55,463 nt of DNA from an uncultured Victivallales bacterium (lineage in GTDB: Bacteria; Verrucomicrobiota; Lentisphaeria; Victivallales; UBA1829), in assembly GCA_944391115.1 (NCBI GenBank), contig CALXSJ010000021.1, positions 1 to 55,463 of the forward strand. The letters run 5' to 3'. The position numbers and the translations under genes are program-made. Position 1 is the stretch's first letter. Each line of letters begins with the position of its first letter. Below, piece after piece: positions 25,410-33,374 of this stretch. Under the pieces are notes generated by a model, which made no database searches, was not told the DNA's origin, and was given only the letters and a program-made list of their open reading frames with translations.

Positions 25410-27233
25410 ATGCTGAAATACAATACGGGCGCGCTGGTCGTATACCACGGAAAAAGCGCACAGATCACGGGACTCAACGGGGATAAAATCGAAATCCGGA
25501 TTGAAGGTGGAGCGTCGAAGTCGGTCCGGACCAAAGACCTTGAGTATCTGCATCCCGGCCCGGTCACCGCCCTCCCCCCGCGCGAAATGCGCGAGGTTGA
25601 CTGCGCGGAAATTGCCGAACTCATCGAAGGGGAGACGATCCCGTTTCCGGAATTCGCCGCGCTGCTGTATTCCGAAAACACGCCGGACGCCTTCTGGGGC
25701 GCATGGAAAATCCTTGCGCAGGGCATCTATTTCACGGGCACTCTCTCCGGCGGCGTGAAAGCGCGCGCGAAAGAGGAAGTCGAAGCGGAACTCGCGGCGG
25801 AACGCGCGAAGAACGAGGCGAAGGAACACCGCGCCGCCCTGCTGGAACGGATGCGTGCGGGAACGCTCCTTCCGGAGGACCGCCCGCTGATGTCGGAAAT
25901 TGAACAGCTCGCCCTGGGGCGGAGTGAAAACAGCCGCCTGATGCGCGAGCTCGGCATCGAGGCCACGCCGGAAAAGGCGCATCGGCTTCTCCTGCGCCTC
26001 GGGGTCTGGGATGAGCTGGCCGATCCCTATCCGGAACGTGCGGGAATCGAGCTCGGGAATCCGGAATTTCCGCTTCCCGCGCCTCCCTGCGAAACACGCG
26101 AGGATCTGACGGGAATGATCTCTCTTGCCGTCGACAACGAGGGCAGCGCCGATCCGGACGACGCAATCGGATTCGCGGACGGTCTGCTCTGGGTGCATGT
26201 CGCCGATCCCGCATCCGTCGTGACAGACGGAAGCGAAATCGATCTGGAATGCAGGCGGCGCGGCGCAAATCTGTATCTGCCGGAAACCATCGTCCACATG
26301 CTGCCGCCCGAGGCTACGCGCGTCTTCGGGCTCGGGCTGAATGAAACAAGCCCGGCCCTCAGCTTTGCCGTCCGGATCGGAGACGACGGACATGCCGTGC
26401 TGGAAAAGTGTCTTCTGAGCACCGTGCGCGTCGAACGCCTGACCTATGCCGGAGCGGCCGCGCGGATGGAAGAAACGCCGCTGCGGGAAATTTCCGAAGC
26501 GCTGGAACGCTTCCGCCGCAGACGGGAACAATCCGGCGCGCTCTTCATCCGTCTGCCGGAAACGGACATCCGCTTGAAGGACGCCAGGGTCGAAGTGACG
26601 CCGGTGGAAGTGACGCCGGAACGGGAACTGGTCGCCAACGCGATGCTGGCCGCGGGCGCCGCGGTTGCGGAGTTCGCGGTCAGGCAGGAACTTGCCATGC
26701 CGTTTGCGGTGCAGCCTCCGATTGAAGGGGAACGCCCGGATGAGAAAACCCTGAGCGGCATGTATGCGCTGCGGCGCCTCTGCCCGCCGAGCACGGTCCG
26801 GACCTCGCCCGGCCTGCACGCGGGGCTCGGACTGGATCCCTATGTCCGCGTGACCAGCCCGCTGCGGCGGTATGTCGATCTGCTCGCGCACCGGCAGCTG
26901 CGCCGCTGGATCGCCGGGGAGCCCCCGCTGACGGCAGAAGAACTCGAGGAGCGCATTTCAAGCGCGGAGAAGGAGTCCGCGCTCCGGAGGAAGCTGGAAC
27001 GGCAGGCGGACGATTTCTGGATGCAGGTGTTTTTCCGCCAGAATCCGGACTGGAGCGGAGAGGCCGTGCTGGTGAACCGCATCGACGACCGTCTGACATT
27101 TCTGATTCCGTCGCTCGCGTATGAATTCAAAACCCGCGGAGGCGGAAAGCTGGAACCCGGAGATTCCGTCCGGGTCGGAATCCAGTCCGCCGATCCGACG
27201 ACGCTCACAGCCCGGTTCCGGATCGAACCGTAG
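25410..27233 (+). CDS. RNB-domain exoribonuclease (RNase II/R family)
   Basis: A 607-residue 3'-5' exoribonuclease-like protein. The RNB active-site segment is SLAVDNEGSADPDDAIGF, with the Asp cluster that binds Mg2+, then LLWVHVADPASVV and the family motif VRVTSPLRRYVDLLAHRQLR. The N-terminal part (KYNTGALVVYHGKSAQITGL) is a short beta domain; classical tandem cold-shock domains are not obvious, and it lacks the long basic tail of RNase R, so it is closer to the short RNase II-like forms. The ATG at 25410 marks where conserved-looking sequence begins; the ribosome site is weak. An earlier in-frame start at 25287 is possible but adds low-complexity basic sequence. Confidence 0.88.
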   Translation: MLKYNTGALVVYHGKSAQITGLNGDKIEIRIEGGASKSVRTKDLEYLHPGPVTALPPREMREVDCAEIAELIEGETIPFPEFAALLYSENTPDAFWGAWKILAQGIYFTGTLSGGVKARAKEEVEAELAAERAKNEAKEHRAALLERMRAGTLLPEDRPLMSEIEQLALGRSENSRLMRELGIEATPEKAHRLLLRLGVWDELADPYPERAGIELGNPEFPLPAPPCETREDLTGMISLAVDNEGSADPDDAIGFADGLLWVHVADPASVVTDGSEIDLECRRRGANLYLPETIVHMLPPEATRVFGLGLNETSPALSFAVRIGDDGHAVLEKCLLSTVRVERLTYAGAAARMEETPLREISEALERFRRRREQSGALFIRLPETDIRLKDARVEVTPVEVTPERELVANAMLAAGAAVAEFAVRQELAMPFAVQPPIEGERPDEKTLSGMYALRRLCPPSTVRTSPGLHAGLGLDPYVRVTSPLRRYVDLLAHRQLRRWIAGEPPLTAEELEERISSAEKESALRRKLERQADDFWMQVFFRQNPDWSGEAVLVNRIDDRLTFLIPSLAYEFKTRGGGKLEPGDSVRVGIQSADPTTLTARFRIEP

Positions 27234-27325
27234 AAACCGCCTCCGGCAGGAAGATTCCGGACGCTGGCTTTTTTCCGGAAGAGATGCTATAGTAACGCAA
27301 AACAATGCACAGGGAGGACCTCATC

Positions 27326-27985
27326 ATGGAAAATGAAATTCAGGTTCGCTGTCCGGAATGCGGCTCGTCGCAGATTGCGCCGGTCCGGAAGAATTACGAC
27401 ATGGGATGCGGCTGCCTCGGACTGCTGCTTTTCGGCTGGATCGGACTGCTGCTCGGACTGCTCGGCGCCGGCGACGTGGAAATGGTCTGCGCCAACTGCG
27501 GCGCCCGCTGGGAACCGGGCAGGCACAATGAAAAATCCTCCGGATGCCTGGCGTCCCTGCTCCTGATTCTGGTGATTCTGTTTTTCCTCTTCTGGACGTT
27601 CCGGCTGATCGGCGCCGAACCCGCGGGAACGACCAGCTACCGGGATGCGCGGGGAGCCTTCTCCGGCTCCGCCACAGTTGACGCTTCGGGAAAAACCTAC
27701 CGCGACGCCGCGGGCAGAGTCACGGGCCGCGCTGTGACCTCGGGAAACGCCACGACCTACCGCGACGCCGCGGGCAGAGTCACGGGCCGCGCTGTGACCT
27801 CGGGGAACGCCACGACCTACCGCGACGCCGCAGGAAGAGTCACGGGCCGGGCCACGACAAACGGCAATGTCACCACCTACCGCGACGCCGCAGGAAGAGT
27901 CACGGGAACGGCGACCAGAACCGGCGACAGGATCATCTACCGCGACGCCGCGGGAAGGACCACCGGCTCGGAAACGTTCCGCTGA
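27326..27985 (+). CDS. Zinc-ribbon membrane protein with six 20-residue YRDAAGR repeats
   Basis: A 219-residue protein of unknown function. Residues about 6-70 hold two CxxC pairs (CPECGS and CANCGARW) separated by a hydrophobic GCGCLGLLLFGWIGLLLGLL segment, a zinc-ribbon-like unit. A second hydrophobic helix (LASLLLILVILFFLFWTF) follows at about 72-92. From about residue 100 to the end there are six copies of a 20-residue repeat with consensus TYRDAAGRVTGRAVTSGNAT, similar in feel to RHS/YD repeats; four are nearly identical in DNA. GGAGG stands 8 bases before the ATG at 27326. TATAGT at 27288-27293 may be its -10 box. Confidence 0.72.
   Translation: MENEIQVRCPECGSSQIAPVRKNYDMGCGCLGLLLFGWIGLLLGLLGAGDVEMVCANCGARWEPGRHNEKSSGCLASLLLILVILFFLFWTFRLIGAEPAGTTSYRDARGAFSGSATVDASGKTYRDAAGRVTGRAVTSGNATTYRDAAGRVTGRAVTSGNATTYRDAAGRVTGRATTNGNVTTYRDAAGRVTGTATRTGDRIIYRDAAGRTTGSETFR
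27700..27985 (+). repeat. In-gene 60-bp tandem repeats
   Basis: About four and a half direct repeats of 60 bp within the zinc-ribbon/repeat protein gene, each starting at ACCTACCGCGACGCCGC; two neighbouring copies differ at only one or two bases, pointing to recent duplication or gene conversion. Confidence 0.85.
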
Positions 27986-28055
27986 ATCTCCGGAGAAAAC
28001 CCGCCTCGGGAATTCCCGGGATTTCTCTTTCCATGATTTTTTCCGCAATCCGGGA

Positions 28056-28083
28056 TTGAAAAAACACCGGATTGTTATATAGT
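28056..28083 (+). promoter_or_regulatory. Predicted sigma70 promoter of purA
   Basis: TTGAAA (28056-28061), 16 bases, TATAGT (28078-28083), about 50 bases before the purA start codon. Confidence 0.6.
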
Positions 28084-28134
28084 GTTTCTGTTTCGTTTTT
28101 TTAACTCTACAACTGCAAAATCTGGAATAAAAAA

Positions 28135-29406
28135 ATGTCTGTCAGCATTCTTGTTGGATTACAGTGGGGCGACGAAGGCAAAGGGAAAATCATCGACGTT
28201 CTTACGAAATCCGTCGATATGGTCGTCCGTTTTCAAGGCGGGAACAACGCGGGCCACACCGTGGAAAACGGCAGGGAAAAATTCGTGCTTCATCTGATTC
28301 CTTCCGGAATTCTCTACAAAGGGACGGACTGCGTCATCGCAAACGGCGTCGTTGTCGATCCCGTCGGACTCATGGAGGAGATGCAGGCGCTCGCGGAACG
28401 CGGCGTCGATCTCTCCGGCATCCAGCTTTCCGCGCGCTGCCAGCTCATCATGCCGTGGCACAAGGAGCTCGACGCGTTCAATGAAAACACCGCCGATCCC
28501 TCCAGAAAAATCGGCACGACGAAAAAGGGAATCGGCCCCGCCTACATGGCGAAAATGGCGAGAACCGGTCTCCGCGCATGCGAAATTCTCGACAAGAGCC
28601 GTTTTGAAAAGCACTTCCGCGAGGAAGCCGCAAACTACAACAAGCTGTATGTGCCGCACGGAGCGGCCGCAATCGACGCGGATGCCGCATTTGCAAAAGT
28701 CTGGAACGCCTGCGAATACCTCAGGCCCTACATCCGCGATTCCGTCGTCGAGGTCAACGCGGCCATCAAAGCCGGACGCAACATTCTGTTTGAAGGCGCG
28801 CAGGCGATGTTTCTCGACATCGACCACGGCACCTACCCCTTCGTCACAAGCAGCAACACCATCAGCGGCGCCGCCTGTCCGGGAGCCGGCATTCCCCCGA
28901 AGGCGATCGACACGGTCTGGGGGGTGCTCAAAGCCTATACGACCCGCGTCGGGGAAGGCCCCTTCCCGACGGAACTGCATGACGGGCTCGGCGAACATCT
29001 CCGTACAAAAGGAGGCGAATTCGGAGCGACGACCGGACGCCCCCGCCGCTGCGGCTGGCTGGACATCGTCGGCTCCCGCCACAGCTGCATGATCAACGGC
29101 GTGGATTACCTCGCCGTCACGAAGCTGGACGTGCTGGACGATCTGGACGAGATCAAAATCTGCACCGCCTACCGGATTGACGGGGTTCTTACGGAACACA
29201 CCCCCGCGGATACCGAGCTTCTGAAACGGATCGAACCCGTTTACGAGACTCTGCCCGGCTGGAAACAGTCCACCAGCGCGGCCCGTTCCTGGGAGGAGCT
29301 CCCGGAAAACGCAAGAAAATATCTGGAGCGCGTGGCGGAACTGCTCGATGCGAAGATCGGAATCATCTCCGTCGGACCGAAACGCGAACAGACTTTCCGG
29401 AAGTAA
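28135..29406 (+). CDS. purA: Adenylosuccinate synthetase
   Basis: A 423-residue GTP-dependent enzyme joining IMP and aspartate in AMP synthesis. All hallmarks are visible: VGLQWGDEGKGKIIDVL, FQGGNNAGHTV, GTTKKGIGPAYM, FEGAQAMFLDIDHGTYPFVT, TRVGEGPFPTEL and GATTGRPRRCGWLD. The length is normal. It has its own promoter and is followed by a strong hairpin. Confidence 0.98.
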   Translation: MSVSILVGLQWGDEGKGKIIDVLTKSVDMVVRFQGGNNAGHTVENGREKFVLHLIPSGILYKGTDCVIANGVVVDPVGLMEEMQALAERGVDLSGIQLSARCQLIMPWHKELDAFNENTADPSRKIGTTKKGIGPAYMAKMARTGLRACEILDKSRFEKHFREEAANYNKLYVPHGAAAIDADAAFAKVWNACEYLRPYIRDSVVEVNAAIKAGRNILFEGAQAMFLDIDHGTYPFVTSSNTISGAACPGAGIPPKAIDTVWGVLKAYTTRVGEGPFPTELHDGLGEHLRTKGGEFGATTGRPRRCGWLDIVGSRHSCMINGVDYLAVTKLDVLDDLDEIKICTAYRIDGVLTEHTPADTELLKRIEPVYETLPGWKQSTSAARSWEELPENARKYLERVAELLDAKIGIISVGPKREQTFRK

Positions 29407-29417
29407 CGCTCATTCCC

Positions 29418-29450
29418 GTGCGGAACCGCGGAAAAACGGTTCCGCACTTT
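29418..29450 (+). terminator. Hairpin after purA (terminator or attenuator)
   Basis: An 11-bp perfect stem, GTGCGGAACCG (29418-29428) with CGGTTCCGCAC (29437-29447), 8-base loop, followed by only three T before CCCC. It may weaken read-through into the FtsW/RodA gene. Confidence 0.55.
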
Positions 29451-29482
29451 CCCCGACATTCTCCATCCGCCGAGGCGGCGTC

Positions 29483-30676
29483 ATGAAACAGTCCGTTCCG
29501 CAAAAATATGATCTGAAACAGGAAGAAAACGCCGGACACGGCAGAATCCGGATGTTCCTCGGCAACGTTCTCCATCATGTCGATTTTCTTCAAATCATTC
29601 CCATGCTGATTCTGCTGGCCATCGGGGCCTGTTTCATCTACGGCGTCGGTCAGCAGGTGGGTGGATTCGCCGCCGCGACATTCTGGAAGCGGCATCTCTT
29701 CTACATGGGAATCGGCCTGACGCTCTGGCTCGTGCTCTCCTTCGTGGATTACCGATGGTTCGGTCCGGCATCAGCCGTGCTCTATCCGCTCAGCGTTCTT
29801 CTGCTCGTGCTGGTTCTGATTCCGGGGATCGGGACCAAATATTTCGGAGCGCGCAGCTGGCTGGAGTTCGGTCCCGTCAACTTTCAGCCGGCGGAAATCG
29901 CCAAACTGGCGGTGGTTCTCGCCTGCGCATGGATTCTCTCCATGAAAGGAGCGGACGTCAACCGCATTCTCTGGATGCTGCCCGTCCTGATGATTGCCGC
30001 ACTTCCCTTTGTCCTCATCAAGATGCAGCCCGATCTCGGAAGCGCGCTTCTTCTGCTGCCGATCGTCGGATTCACGGCGTTTGCCGCGCGGTTGAAATGG
30101 CGTTATCTCATCATTCTGGGCGTTCTTGCGCTTGTCGTCCTGCCGACCGCCTATTTTTCCCTCAAGGATTACCAGAAGGACCGCATCATGGTCTTTCTGG
30201 ATCCGGAACGCGATCCGCAGAACCGCGGCTGGAATCAGATTCAGGCGGAAATCGCAATCGGAAGCGGCGGACTTGCGGGAAAGGGCTTCATGCAGAGCAC
30301 GCAGAACCCGATGGGATATCTGCCGCAGACCGTTTCCAACTCGGATTTCATTTTTCCCGTGATCGCGGAGGAAACCGGTTTTCTCGGCTCGCTGCTCGTG
30401 GTGCTGATGTACATGCTTCTCCTATTCTCGATTCTCCGGACGGCGTTGCTGGCGGCGGATGATTTCGGGCGTTATCTCTGCGTCGGAATCGCGACAGTCA
30501 TTTTTTTCCACTCCGTCATCAACATCGGCATGTGCATCCGCCTGACGCCGGTCACGGGACTGCCCCTGCCCCTGATCAGTTACGGCGGCACCTTTCTGGT
30601 TGCCGTCCTGGTCTATCTGGGAATCGCGCACTCGATTTACGTCCACCGGGAGAAAAACTCCATCATGGAGCTCTGA
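29483..30676 (+). CDS. rodA: FtsW/RodA/SpoVE-family peptidoglycan polymerase
   Basis: A 397-residue integral membrane SEDS protein with about ten hydrophobic segments. Conserved family residues are seen in IPGIGTKYFGARSWLEFGPVNFQPAEIAKL and in IKMQPDLGSALLLLP, QNRGWNQIQAEIAIGSGGL, TVSNSDFIFPVIAEETGFLG and TGLPLPLISYGG. RodA is favoured over FtsW because there are no cell-division genes nearby, but this is not decisive. Start at 29483 follows GAGG. The last 255 bases overlap, antisense, the reading frame of the next gene. Confidence 0.88.
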   Translation: MKQSVPQKYDLKQEENAGHGRIRMFLGNVLHHVDFLQIIPMLILLAIGACFIYGVGQQVGGFAAATFWKRHLFYMGIGLTLWLVLSFVDYRWFGPASAVLYPLSVLLLVLVLIPGIGTKYFGARSWLEFGPVNFQPAEIAKLAVVLACAWILSMKGADVNRILWMLPVLMIAALPFVLIKMQPDLGSALLLLPIVGFTAFAARLKWRYLIILGVLALVVLPTAYFSLKDYQKDRIMVFLDPERDPQNRGWNQIQAEIAIGSGGLAGKGFMQSTQNPMGYLPQTVSNSDFIFPVIAEETGFLGSLLVVLMYMLLLFSILRTALLAADDFGRYLCVGIATVIFFHSVINIGMCIRLTPVTGLPLPLISYGGTFLVAVLVYLGIAHSIYVHREKNSIMEL

Positions 30677-31111
30677 AACGGCCGTTTCCCGTTCGGGGAG
30701 CTCCGCCGTTCCGACACCGTACTTCGACAGGACGGCAGACAGTTCCGCACCGGAAGGCGCTCCGCCCTTTTCCTCCTTCTCCAGAAAGAGAAAATACAGT
30801 TCCGCAAAGCAGCGGCCTTTTTTCAGATACAGACGGCCGAACCCGTGTTTTTCCCGGATATGCAGCCATTCCGGATGCGGATGCAGAACATATCCGGAAA
30901 GCCGGGGCGACAGAACGGACGGCGTTTCCCGTCTGCAAAGCGTCATCCCGGGGATTCGGCAGACCGTGAGAACATTGCCGGTTCTCAGGTTCAGATACGA
31001 AGAGAAATGAACCAGGGAATACAGACGGGGAACTCCCGCAAGGAGAAACGCCGCAATGACTGCCGACGCCGCAGCCAGGAAAAACAGTTTCCTTTTCGCA
31101 CGCTCTTCCAT
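30422..31111 (-). CDS. Membrane-anchored hypothetical protein overlapping rodA antisense
   Basis: A 229-residue protein with a basic N-terminus and one membrane helix (LFFLAAASAVIAAFLLAGV, residues about 9-27). The following ~120 residues (VLHPHPEWLHIREKHGFGRL) look like folded protein; I recognise no family. A GGAGG site lies 8 bases before the ATG at 31111, and the radical SAM gene ends 45 bases upstream on the same strand, so it is probably translated. The last 85 residues (from about 30,676 down) lie antisense inside rodA and have the charged, Asp/Arg-rich character of an out-of-frame shadow, so the natural stop may have been lost. Confidence 0.5.
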   Translation of the reverse strand: MEERAKRKLFFLAAASAVIAAFLLAGVPRLYSLVHFSSYLNLRTGNVLTVCRIPGMTLCRRETPSVLSPRLSGYVLHPHPEWLHIREKHGFGRLYLKKGRCFAELYFLFLEKEEKGGAPSGAELSAVLSKYGVGTAELPERETAVSELHDGVFLPVDVNRVRDSQIDQDGNQKGAAVTDQGQGQSRDRRQADAHADVDDGVEKNDCRDSDAEITPEIIRRQQRRPENRE

Positions 31112-31156
31112 TTCCTTCACCTCCGCCTCATTTGAAAAAAAAGGACGCGCGGACGC

Positions 31157-32119
31157 TCATTTTGCCGGGCGGTAAAACGTGCCGCGCGTACCGGGTTCGG
31201 AAACGACAAGCCCCGCACGCTCCATGCGTCTGAGGTGCGGTTCGATGCGTTCGCTTTCAATCCCGACGGTCGCGGACAGGTCCTCCGCCGTGCAGGGCCG
31301 CGAACGCAGCGTCTTGAGGATCAGCTCGTTATACTGCGCAAGATCAAGTTCCCGGTGTTCCGCATTTTCAACGCGTCTGGCATGTTTTGCAATCTTTTCG
31401 ACGGGGACGGAACGACCGATCACCTCCGCGATCCGGTCGAGCGCCGCATCGTCCGCGGGCTTCACCCAGTCGTAAAGTCCGGGCCGGTCGAGCGAGTTGA
31501 GCTGCACCTTGTCCGGCCGGATTCTTGCGGCAAGACGGCGGAAGCGCTCCGCAGATTCGATGGTGTCGTTGACTCCCGGCAGAATAAAGATCTCCAGCCA
31601 GACCGCCGCGCGCGAATGCGCCTTGAAATTGAGAATCCCATCCACGATGCGCTCCAGGGTAATGCCGGGGGCCTGACGGTTGATCCGGAAAAGTTCCTCG
31701 TCATTGGAACCGTCCAGCGACGGCACAAGCAGATCGACGGAGGCGATTTCCCGAACCAGTTCCGCATCGTTGAGCAGCGTGGCATTGGTCAGAAGGCATA
31801 TCTTCAGTTCCGGGTGCGCCGCGCGGATATGACGGATGACCGCGCCGATCCCGGAATGCAGCGTCGGCTCTCCGACGCCGGAAAAGGTCACATAGTCGAT
31901 TTTCTCACGCCGGGCAAGGACCTCCTCCAGTTCCCGGATCACCTGAGCGGTCGGGAAATATTCCCGGCGTTCGCACGTCAGATTGGTTGTCGCCCCGCAT
32001 TCACAGTAGACGCAGTCCATGGAACAGGTTTTATAAGGCAGGAGGTCGATGCCCAGGGAAAGGCCGAGACGGCGGGAGGGAACGGGTCCGAACACGCATT
32101 TTGTCTTGATTTGACTCAT
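31157..32119 (-). CDS. Radical SAM protein with C-terminal winged helix
   Basis: A 320-residue protein. FGPVPSRRLGLSLGIDLLP precedes the cluster motif CSMDCVYCEC (C-x3-C-x2-C) that holds the [4Fe-4S] cluster, followed by TFSGVGEPTLH and LLTNATLL, as in COG0731-type Fe-S oxidoreductases related to TYW1. Residues about 245-320 (YNELILKTLRSRPCTAEDLS, LRRMERAGLVVSEPGTRGTF) form a likely winged helix. Its substrate is unknown. Start ATG at 32119 follows AAAGGAG at a rather long 14-base spacing. Confidence 0.85.
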   Translation of the reverse strand: MSQIKTKCVFGPVPSRRLGLSLGIDLLPYKTCSMDCVYCECGATTNLTCERREYFPTAQVIRELEEVLARREKIDYVTFSGVGEPTLHSGIGAVIRHIRAAHPELKICLLTNATLLNDAELVREIASVDLLVPSLDGSNDEELFRINRQAPGITLERIVDGILNFKAHSRAAVWLEIFILPGVNDTIESAERFRRLAARIRPDKVQLNSLDRPGLYDWVKPADDAALDRIAEVIGRSVPVEKIAKHARRVENAEHRELDLAQYNELILKTLRSRPCTAEDLSATVGIESERIEPHLRRMERAGLVVSEPGTRGTFYRPAK

Positions 32120-32137
32120 AATCAGCGAAAAACTCCT

Positions 32138-32166
32138 TTGAATAACGGCATTTTCAGGATTATAGT
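32138..32166 (+). promoter_or_regulatory. Predicted sigma70 promoter of the WecA/TagO-like operon
   Basis: TTGAAT (32138-32143), 17 bases and TATAGT (32161-32166), leaving a leader of about 68 bases before the TTG start at 32241. Confidence 0.6.
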
Positions 32167-32240
32167 AATAATATATGCGTTTCCGGCGACTAGTCCAGCG
32201 CAAAAGCAAGGTAAATCAAAGATTCTGAAGGAGGCGTTCT

Positions 32241-33374
32241 TTGGACTGGGCACAAATTTATGCGGCGATCTTCATCATGGCGCTGGGACTTTCCCTTGTC
32301 CTCACCCCGGCCTGCCAGAAACTCGCCCAGAGACTGGGTTTTCTCGACGTTCCCAAATGCGAAGGACATAAACTGCATGCGAAATCCACTCCGCTTCTCG
32401 GCGGCGCAGCCATGTACGGAGCGTGGGTTCTCACGATCCTCGCCGCCCTCGCGGCGGTCACCTTCATCCTGCCGGACCGGATCATGCGCGACATCCTCGA
32501 AGGAGTCGCCGGAATCCGCCTCGTTCTGCGGGAGTTCCTCGTGATCGTCCTCTGCGCCCTTGCCGCGCTCGTCATGGGCACCTGGGACGACAGACATCCG
32601 CTGAAGGCGCATTACAAACTTTACGGGCAGATCGCCATCGCGGCGGCGACAGCAACGCTCGGAGGAGTGCGCATCACGCTTTTCCTGGACATCCCGTTCC
32701 TGAGCTGGGCCCTTACGGTTTTCTGGATCGTCTTCATTTTCAACGCAATCAACTTCTTCGACAACATGGACGGTCTGGCCGTCGGCACGGCGGCGATCGC
32801 CTTTGTCTTCTTCACGACGGCGGCAATCGTCAATGAGCAGTATTTCGTAGCCTGTCTCGGCGCCTGCAGTGCGGGAGCGGCAATCGGCTTCTGGTTTTTC
32901 AACCATTCTCCGGCCTCCATTTTCATGGGGGACGGGGGGAGCCATTTTCTCGGCTACATGCTGGCGGTCGTCAGCGCAAAAGTCACCTATTTCAATCCGC
33001 AGGTGGCGGAATCGCGCCTCTCGATTCTGATTCCGCTGTTCATCCTCGCCGTGCCGATTTTCGACACCCTCGCCGTTGTCGTGATCCGGCTTCTGAACCA
33101 TAAGCCGATTTACGTCGGGGATCACAATCATATCTCGCACCGCTTTCTCCACATGGGGATGTCGCGCAAGCGCGCAGTGCTTCTGGTGCATCTGCTCTGC
33201 CTGACCGCGGGGCTCGGCGCAATGCCGCTTCTCTGGGGAGACGAAAAGTCATGCCTGATTCTGATCGCGCAGGGCGTCACGATCCTTCTGATGCTCACCC
33301 TGATTCAGTATTCCGGCTCCGTTGCAAACAGGACACAGGAACAAACGCAGGAAACAACGCATGAAAAGCAATGA
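32241..33374 (+). CDS. WecA/TagO-like undecaprenyl-phosphate sugar-1-phosphate transferase
   Basis: A 377-residue polytopic membrane protein of the MraY/WecA family, which transfers a sugar 1-phosphate (usually GlcNAc-1-P) to undecaprenyl phosphate to begin surface polysaccharides. Typical stretches are KLHAKSTPLLGGAAMYG, NAINFFDNMDGLAVG, SIFMGDGGSHFLGYML and GDHNHISHRFLHMGMSRKRAV. It starts with TTG at 32241, supported by GAAGGAGG 7 bases upstream. The stop overlaps the next gene's start by 14 bases. Confidence 0.92.
   Translation: MDWAQIYAAIFIMALGLSLVLTPACQKLAQRLGFLDVPKCEGHKLHAKSTPLLGGAAMYGAWVLTILAALAAVTFILPDRIMRDILEGVAGIRLVLREFLVIVLCALAALVMGTWDDRHPLKAHYKLYGQIAIAAATATLGGVRITLFLDIPFLSWALTVFWIVFIFNAINFFDNMDGLAVGTAAIAFVFFTTAAIVNEQYFVACLGACSAGAAIGFWFFNHSPASIFMGDGGSHFLGYMLAVVSAKVTYFNPQVAESRLSILIPLFILAVPIFDTLAVVVIRLLNHKPIYVGDHNHISHRFLHMGMSRKRAVLLVHLLCLTAGLGAMPLLWGDEKSCLILIAQGVTILLMLTLIQYSGSVANRTQEQTQETTHEKQ

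Noticed and set aside
27700-27985. CRISPR-like array
   Set aside because: The 60-bp units are contiguous without spacers and encode in-frame protein repeats.
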